Positions 60,904 to 64,000 of a DNA stretch of 64,000 nt are shown in pieces. The stretch is from Sphingomonadaceae bacterium PASS1 (GTDB lineage Bacteria; Pseudomonadota; Alphaproteobacteria; Sphingomonadales; Sphingomonadaceae), in NCBI GenBank assembly GCA_002255985.1, contig NKIR01000013.1:1-64000 (forward strand), in the 5' to 3' direction. Made by a program: the position numbers and the translations under genes. Under the pieces are notes generated by a model, which was not told where the DNA came from, did not search any database, and saw nothing but the letters and a program-made list of their open reading frames with translations. Position 1 is the first letter of the stretch. Every line of letters starts with the position of its first letter.

Positions 60904-61935
60904 ATGTCAGCGCAAGCCTCGAAAAAACTGCTTAACGTCCTTAAGGGCAACCAAGAAGCAGTACCGCCTATTTGGCTCATGCGACAGGCAGGCCGTTATC
61001 TTCCAGAATATAGGGTCCTTCGCGCTGAAAAGGGCGGATTTCTGGCGCTTGCTTACGACAGCGATGCCGCGACGGAGATAACGTTGCAGCCAATCAAGCG
61101 CTTTGGTTTTGATGGCGCCATATTGTTCTCCGACATTCTCGTCATTCCACACGCCATGGGTCAGGATTTGTGGTTTGAAACAGGCGAAGGTCCGAGGCTT
61201 GCGCCGCGCTTGGCGGAATCACGGCTTGAAGAATTCGTGTCAGCGCCTGAACGGCTCAATCCTGTTATCGACACTGTGCGTAAAGTATCAGCGGCACTGC
61301 CAGCGGAAAAAACCTTCCTAGGCTTCGCTGGAAGCCCGTGGACGGTCGCTACGTACATGGTGCATGGTCAGGGTAGCAAAGACCAAGCGGAGGCCCGCAG
61401 AATGGCTCACGCAGAGCCCGAGCGTTTTGGTGGTCTTATCGAAGCGATTATTTCGGCAACGGTAGATTATCTGGCCAATCAAATTGATGCCGGCGTTGAT
61501 GCGGTTCAGTTGTTTGACAGCTGGGCAGGGTCTTTGTCGCCAGCGCAGTTCCAAAAATGGGTCATCGCGCCAAATGCTGAAATCGTACGTCGTTTAAAAG
61601 CACGCAATCCGAATGCTGTCATCATTGGGTTCCCCAAAGGCGCGGGCGGTAAGCTTGCCGCTTATGCCGAAGGCACCGGCGTTGATGCATTGGGATTGGA
61701 TGAAACGGTTGATCCGCATTGGGCAAACCGAGAGTTGCCAAAGGGTCTTCCGGTGCAGGGCAATCTTGATCCACTTGCGCTGATTGCTGGTGGTCAGGTC
61801 CTTAAAGAGGCAACCGATAACATTCTATCGGCGTTTGCCGACCGCCCCCATATTTTCAATCTCGGCCATGGTATTTTGCCAGATACGCCGATTGAAAATG
61901 TTGAAATGCTTCTTAAACTGGTCCGCAAGGGTTAA
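60904..61935 (+). CDS. hemE: Uroporphyrinogen decarboxylase HemE (343 aa)
   Basis: Haem biosynthesis, four decarboxylations to coproporphyrinogen III. Signature PPIWLMRQAGRYLPEYRVLR near residue 25, RFGFDGAILFSDILVIPHAM, GFAGSPWTVATYMVHG, and FDSWAGSLSP. ATG 60904 is chosen over the TTG at 60883, which lies in the AT-rich origin tract. First gene right of the predicted origin; hemJ follows 18 bp later. Confidence 0.97.
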   Translation: MSAQASKKLLNVLKGNQEAVPPIWLMRQAGRYLPEYRVLRAEKGGFLALAYDSDAATEITLQPIKRFGFDGAILFSDILVIPHAMGQDLWFETGEGPRLAPRLAESRLEEFVSAPERLNPVIDTVRKVSAALPAEKTFLGFAGSPWTVATYMVHGQGSKDQAEARRMAHAEPERFGGLIEAIISATVDYLANQIDAGVDAVQLFDSWAGSLSPAQFQKWVIAPNAEIVRRLKARNPNAVIIGFPKGAGGKLAAYAEGTGVDALGLDETVDPHWANRELPKGLPVQGNLDPLALIAGGQVLKEATDNILSAFADRPHIFNLGHGILPDTPIENVEMLLKLVRKG

Positions 61936-61953
61936 CCCATAAAGGCCGTTTTC

Positions 61954-62397
61954 ATGACGGAAACGCTAACTGTGCTGTATATTTGGTTAAAGTCTGCCCA
62001 GATCATTTTTGTGATTTTCTGGATGGCGGGGCTGTTTATGCTCCCGCGTTTTTTCGTCTATCATCAGGAAAGTGCGGAAGGATCTGAAGAGGCTACCAAA
62101 TGGGTAGACCGCGAGTCCAAACTCATCAAAATAATCCTCAATCCAGCGATCATCATTGTGTGGGTTTTTGGACTATTGCTGGCTTGGAATATCGACGCGA
62201 TGGCTGAAGGCTGGTTCCATGCCAAACTGTTATTTGTGCTTGGTCTGTCCGGATATCATGGCTGGATCGTTGGTTATGCGAAGAAACTTGCACACGGCGA
62301 ACGGAAGCTAACCGGCAAGCAATTACGCTTGTTGAACGAAGTGCCGGGCATTGCGGCTGCCATCATCGTTATATTGGTCGTGGCCAAACCTTTCTAA
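61954..62397 (+). CDS. hemJ: Protoporphyrinogen oxidase HemJ (147 aa)
   Basis: Four membrane segments of the HemJ family: YIWLKSAQIIFVIFWMAGLF, MLPRFFVYHQES with the conserved His, AKLLFVLGLSGYHGWIVG and LLNEVPGIAAAIIVILVV. Converts protoporphyrinogen IX to protoporphyrin IX in many alphaproteobacteria lacking HemG/HemY. It follows hemE, in keeping with one haem transcript. Confidence 0.95.
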   Translation: MTETLTVLYIWLKSAQIIFVIFWMAGLFMLPRFFVYHQESAEGSEEATKWVDRESKLIKIILNPAIIIVWVFGLLLAWNIDAMAEGWFHAKLLFVLGLSGYHGWIVGYAKKLAHGERKLTGKQLRLLNEVPGIAAAIIVILVVAKPF

Positions 62398-62612
62398 CGA
62401 TTACGCTACGCGTTTTTGCAGAACAGTTGACGGCGCATGCATCGCAGCGTATTTGACAGTCCAAGCCCGTCCTGGGCGTGAGGCGCGAACGCAACAACAA
62501 CCGCGCCACCAACTTTCAACATCTTGTCGGTTGTCTTTTTAAAAACCGGCTCTCAATCGGACAAACTGTCCACCTGCAATCGGGGCCAATGGTCCATTCA
62601 ACGGAATTACCT
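62398..62612 (+). promoter_or_regulatory. Leader region of rho
   Basis: A 215-bp gap before rho with no gene. Rho is commonly autoregulated through its leader, and this length suits that, but I identify no defined element in it. Confidence 0.4.
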
Positions 62613-63869
62613 ATGCATTTGAAAGAGCTGAAAAGCAAAAACCCCGCCGACCTCGTATCGATGGCTGAAGAGCTTGGTGTCGAGGGCGCGTCTACACTGC
62701 GCAAACAGGACCTTATGTTTGCCATCTTGAAAGAACTTGCCGAAGACGGTGAGCAGATCATGGGTCTTGGTACGATTGAGGTTTTGCCCGACAGCTTTGG
62801 TTTCTTGCGCTCGCCAGAAGCCAACTATCTGGCTGGCCCAGACGATATTTACGTATCGCCAAATATGGTTCGTCAATTTGGTCTGCGCACAGGTGACACC
62901 GTTGAAGGCGAAATTCGTGCGCCGAAAGATGGCGAACGTTATTTTGCCCTAACCAAGGTCATGAAGATCAACTTTGATGATCCGGACGCCGTCCGTCATC
63001 GCGTAAACTTCGATAACCTCACGCCGCTTTATCCAGATTCAAAACTGATTTTGGACTCGCTTGACCCAACGGTGAAGGACAAGTCAGCGCGCGTTATCGA
63101 CATCATTAGTCCGCAAGGTAAGGGCCAGCGCGCACTTATCGTTGCTCCGCCGCGTACCGGTAAGACTGTGTTGCTGCAGAATATTGCCCGCGCGATTACC
63201 GAAAACCACCCTGAGGTGTTTTTGATCGTATTGTTGATCGACGAACGGCCAGAAGAAGTCACCGATATGCAGCGTTCGGTGAAGGGTGAGGTTGTTTCTT
63301 CTACCTTCGATGAACCCGCTACCCGTCACGTGCAAGTCGCTGAAATGGTTATAGAAAAGGCAAAGCGTTTGGTTGAACATAAGCATGATGTTGTCATCTT
63401 GCTCGACTCGATCACGCGTCTTGGCCGTGCCTACAACACGGTCGTTCCATCATCGGGCAAGGTGTTGACCGGCGGTGTGGACGCGAACGCGTTGCAACGT
63501 CCAAAGCGCTTCTTCGGCGCGGCCCGGAACATCGAAGAAGGTGGTTCGCTGTCCATCATCGCAACCGCGCTGATCGATACCGGAAGCCGCATGGATGAAG
63601 TTATTTTCGAAGAGTTCAAGGGTACGGGTAACTCTGAAATCGTGCTCGATCGTAAGGTTGCGGATAAGCGTATCTTCCCAGCACTTGATGTCGGCAAATC
63701 CGGCACACGTAAGGAAGAATTGCTGGTCGAGGAAGGCAAGCTCAAGAAAATGTGGGTCCTGCGCCGTATTCTTATGCAAATGGGCACCATCGATGCGATG
63801 GAGTTTCTGCTCGACAAGATGAAGGATTCAAAGACCAACGAAGACTTCTTCGATTCGATGAATCAGTAA
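62613..63869 (+). CDS. rho: Transcription termination factor Rho (418 aa)
   Basis: Hexameric RNA helicase. N-terminal Rho_N helices ([20 protein letters not shown]), the RNA-binding cold-shock-like domain ([20 protein letters not shown]), then the RecA-type ATPase: Walker [15 protein letters not shown], Walker [21 protein letters not shown], and the R loop region. Length 418 is standard. Start ATG 62613 chosen because the Rho_N domain begins there; the open frame to 62478 is leader. Downstream of hemE-hemJ in the classic order. Confidence 0.97.
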   Translation: MHLKELKSKNPADLVSMAEELGVEGASTLRKQDLMFAILKELAEDGEQIMGLGTIEVLPDSFGFLRSPEANYLAGPDDIYVSPNMVRQFGLRTGDTVEGEIRAPKDGERYFALTKVMKINFDDPDAVRHRVNFDNLTPLYPDSKLILDSLDPTVKDKSARVIDIISPQGKGQRALIVAPPRTGKTVLLQNIARAITENHPEVFLIVLLIDERPEEVTDMQRSVKGEVVSSTFDEPATRHVQVAEMVIEKAKRLVEHKHDVVILLDSITRLGRAYNTVVPSSGKVLTGGVDANALQRPKRFFGAARNIEEGGSLSIIATALIDTGSRMDEVIFEEFKGTGNSEIVLDRKVADKRIFPALDVGKSGTRKEELLVEEGKLKKMWVLRRILMQMGTIDAMEFLLDKMKDSKTNEDFFDSMNQ

Positions 63870-63884
63870 GGAATAGGGCATTTC

Positions 63885-64000
63885 ATGATGTTTGAATTTT
63901 TAATTGCGACCGCCTCATCAGCTATGTCACTTGGCGGCCCCGCCGAAATTTGGGGGCATATCGTCAATGATTTCTCTAATCTAAACACCACGAGCGCGTG
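63885..64000 (+). CDS. Start of an unidentified protein (partial, 38 codons visible)
   Basis: Tandem ATGs at 63885 and 63888, preceded by GGAATAGGG, open a frame that runs to the window end: MMFEFLIATASSAMSLGGPA, then EIWGHIVNDFSNLNTTSA. The start is hydrophobic for about ten residues. Too short to identify. The close spacing after rho suggests co-transcription. Confidence 0.45.
   Translation, partial: MMFEFLIATASSAMSLGGPAEIWGHIVNDFSNLNTTSA

Noticed and set aside
1-64000. CRISPR array, rRNA genes, or classical phage structural genes
   Set aside because: No regularly spaced direct repeats, no rRNA-like blocks and no capsid, tail or terminase genes were seen.

Overview
The window looks like chromosome of a sphingomonad alphaproteobacterium (Sphingomonadaceae, Sphingopyxis/Sphingorhabdus-like). 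The evidence is the gene content: a TonB-dependent receptor, COQ9, a CBP3-type cytochrome bc1 chaperone, MmcB, DUF1491, HemJ and long-form HPF, plus the classic alphaproteobacterial dnaQ-coaE-aroE-maf-ppsR / hemE-hemJ-rho neighbourhood. This assignment is inferred from synteny and protein style, not from a search.

Positions 1-4446 are the end of an integrated element. They hold the end of an IS3-family insertion, a compact cassette (two helix-turn-helix proteins and a tyrosine recombinase), an orphan 310-residue protein and a P4-type integrase. The integrase abuts the 3' end of a tRNA-Leu gene (4447-4533), the probable attachment site. The other end of the element lies outside the window.

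Positions 4534-12670 are loosely packed accessory DNA. They carry a GlcG/HbpS-like secreted protein, a broken autotransporter, a secreted cupin, a sterol-desaturase-family enzyme, a secreted M28 peptidase, a VOC protein and an SRPBCC-DUF3703 fusion. The fusion is driven by a textbook MerR-type promoter whose merR gene survives only as eight codons.

Positions 12673-27328 form a catabolic locus: cytoplasmic GH42 beta-galactosidase, a divergent TetR regulator, a TonB-dependent receptor, a GPH-type sugar symporter, galactokinase and galactose-1-phosphate uridylyltransferase. An unexpected set lies inside it: a COQ4-family protein, two SDRs, an epoxide-hydrolase-like enzyme, a two-domain VOC protein and a secreted PAF-acetylhydrolase-like esterase. 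I read it as uptake and breakdown of a galactosylated compound whose non-sugar part is also processed. A family of short intergenic repeats is scattered between 6.7 and 28.8 kb and was not seen in the denser part to the right.

Positions 29114-59000 are mostly housekeeping: tRNA-Gly, ybbN, a LON-domain protein, a yhhQ-argB-yggT-folD-lipoprotein-marC operon, nupC, mutS, maeB, bamE, CBP3, DUF177, a CDP-alcohol transferase, an FAD disulfide reductase with a TVP38 protein, ssb, feoAB, COQ9, a DMT transporter, an OYE/hydroxylase/DUF3604 group, mmcB, a cell wall hydrolase and the leftward operon ppsR-maf-aroE-coaE-dnaQ-hpf-ptsN-DUF1491.

Positions 60602-60903, between divergent ppsR and hemE, hold four DnaA-box-like sequences, three GANTC sites and an AT-rich tract. 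This is very probably the chromosomal origin of replication. hemE, hemJ, rho and a partial gene follow rightward to the window end.
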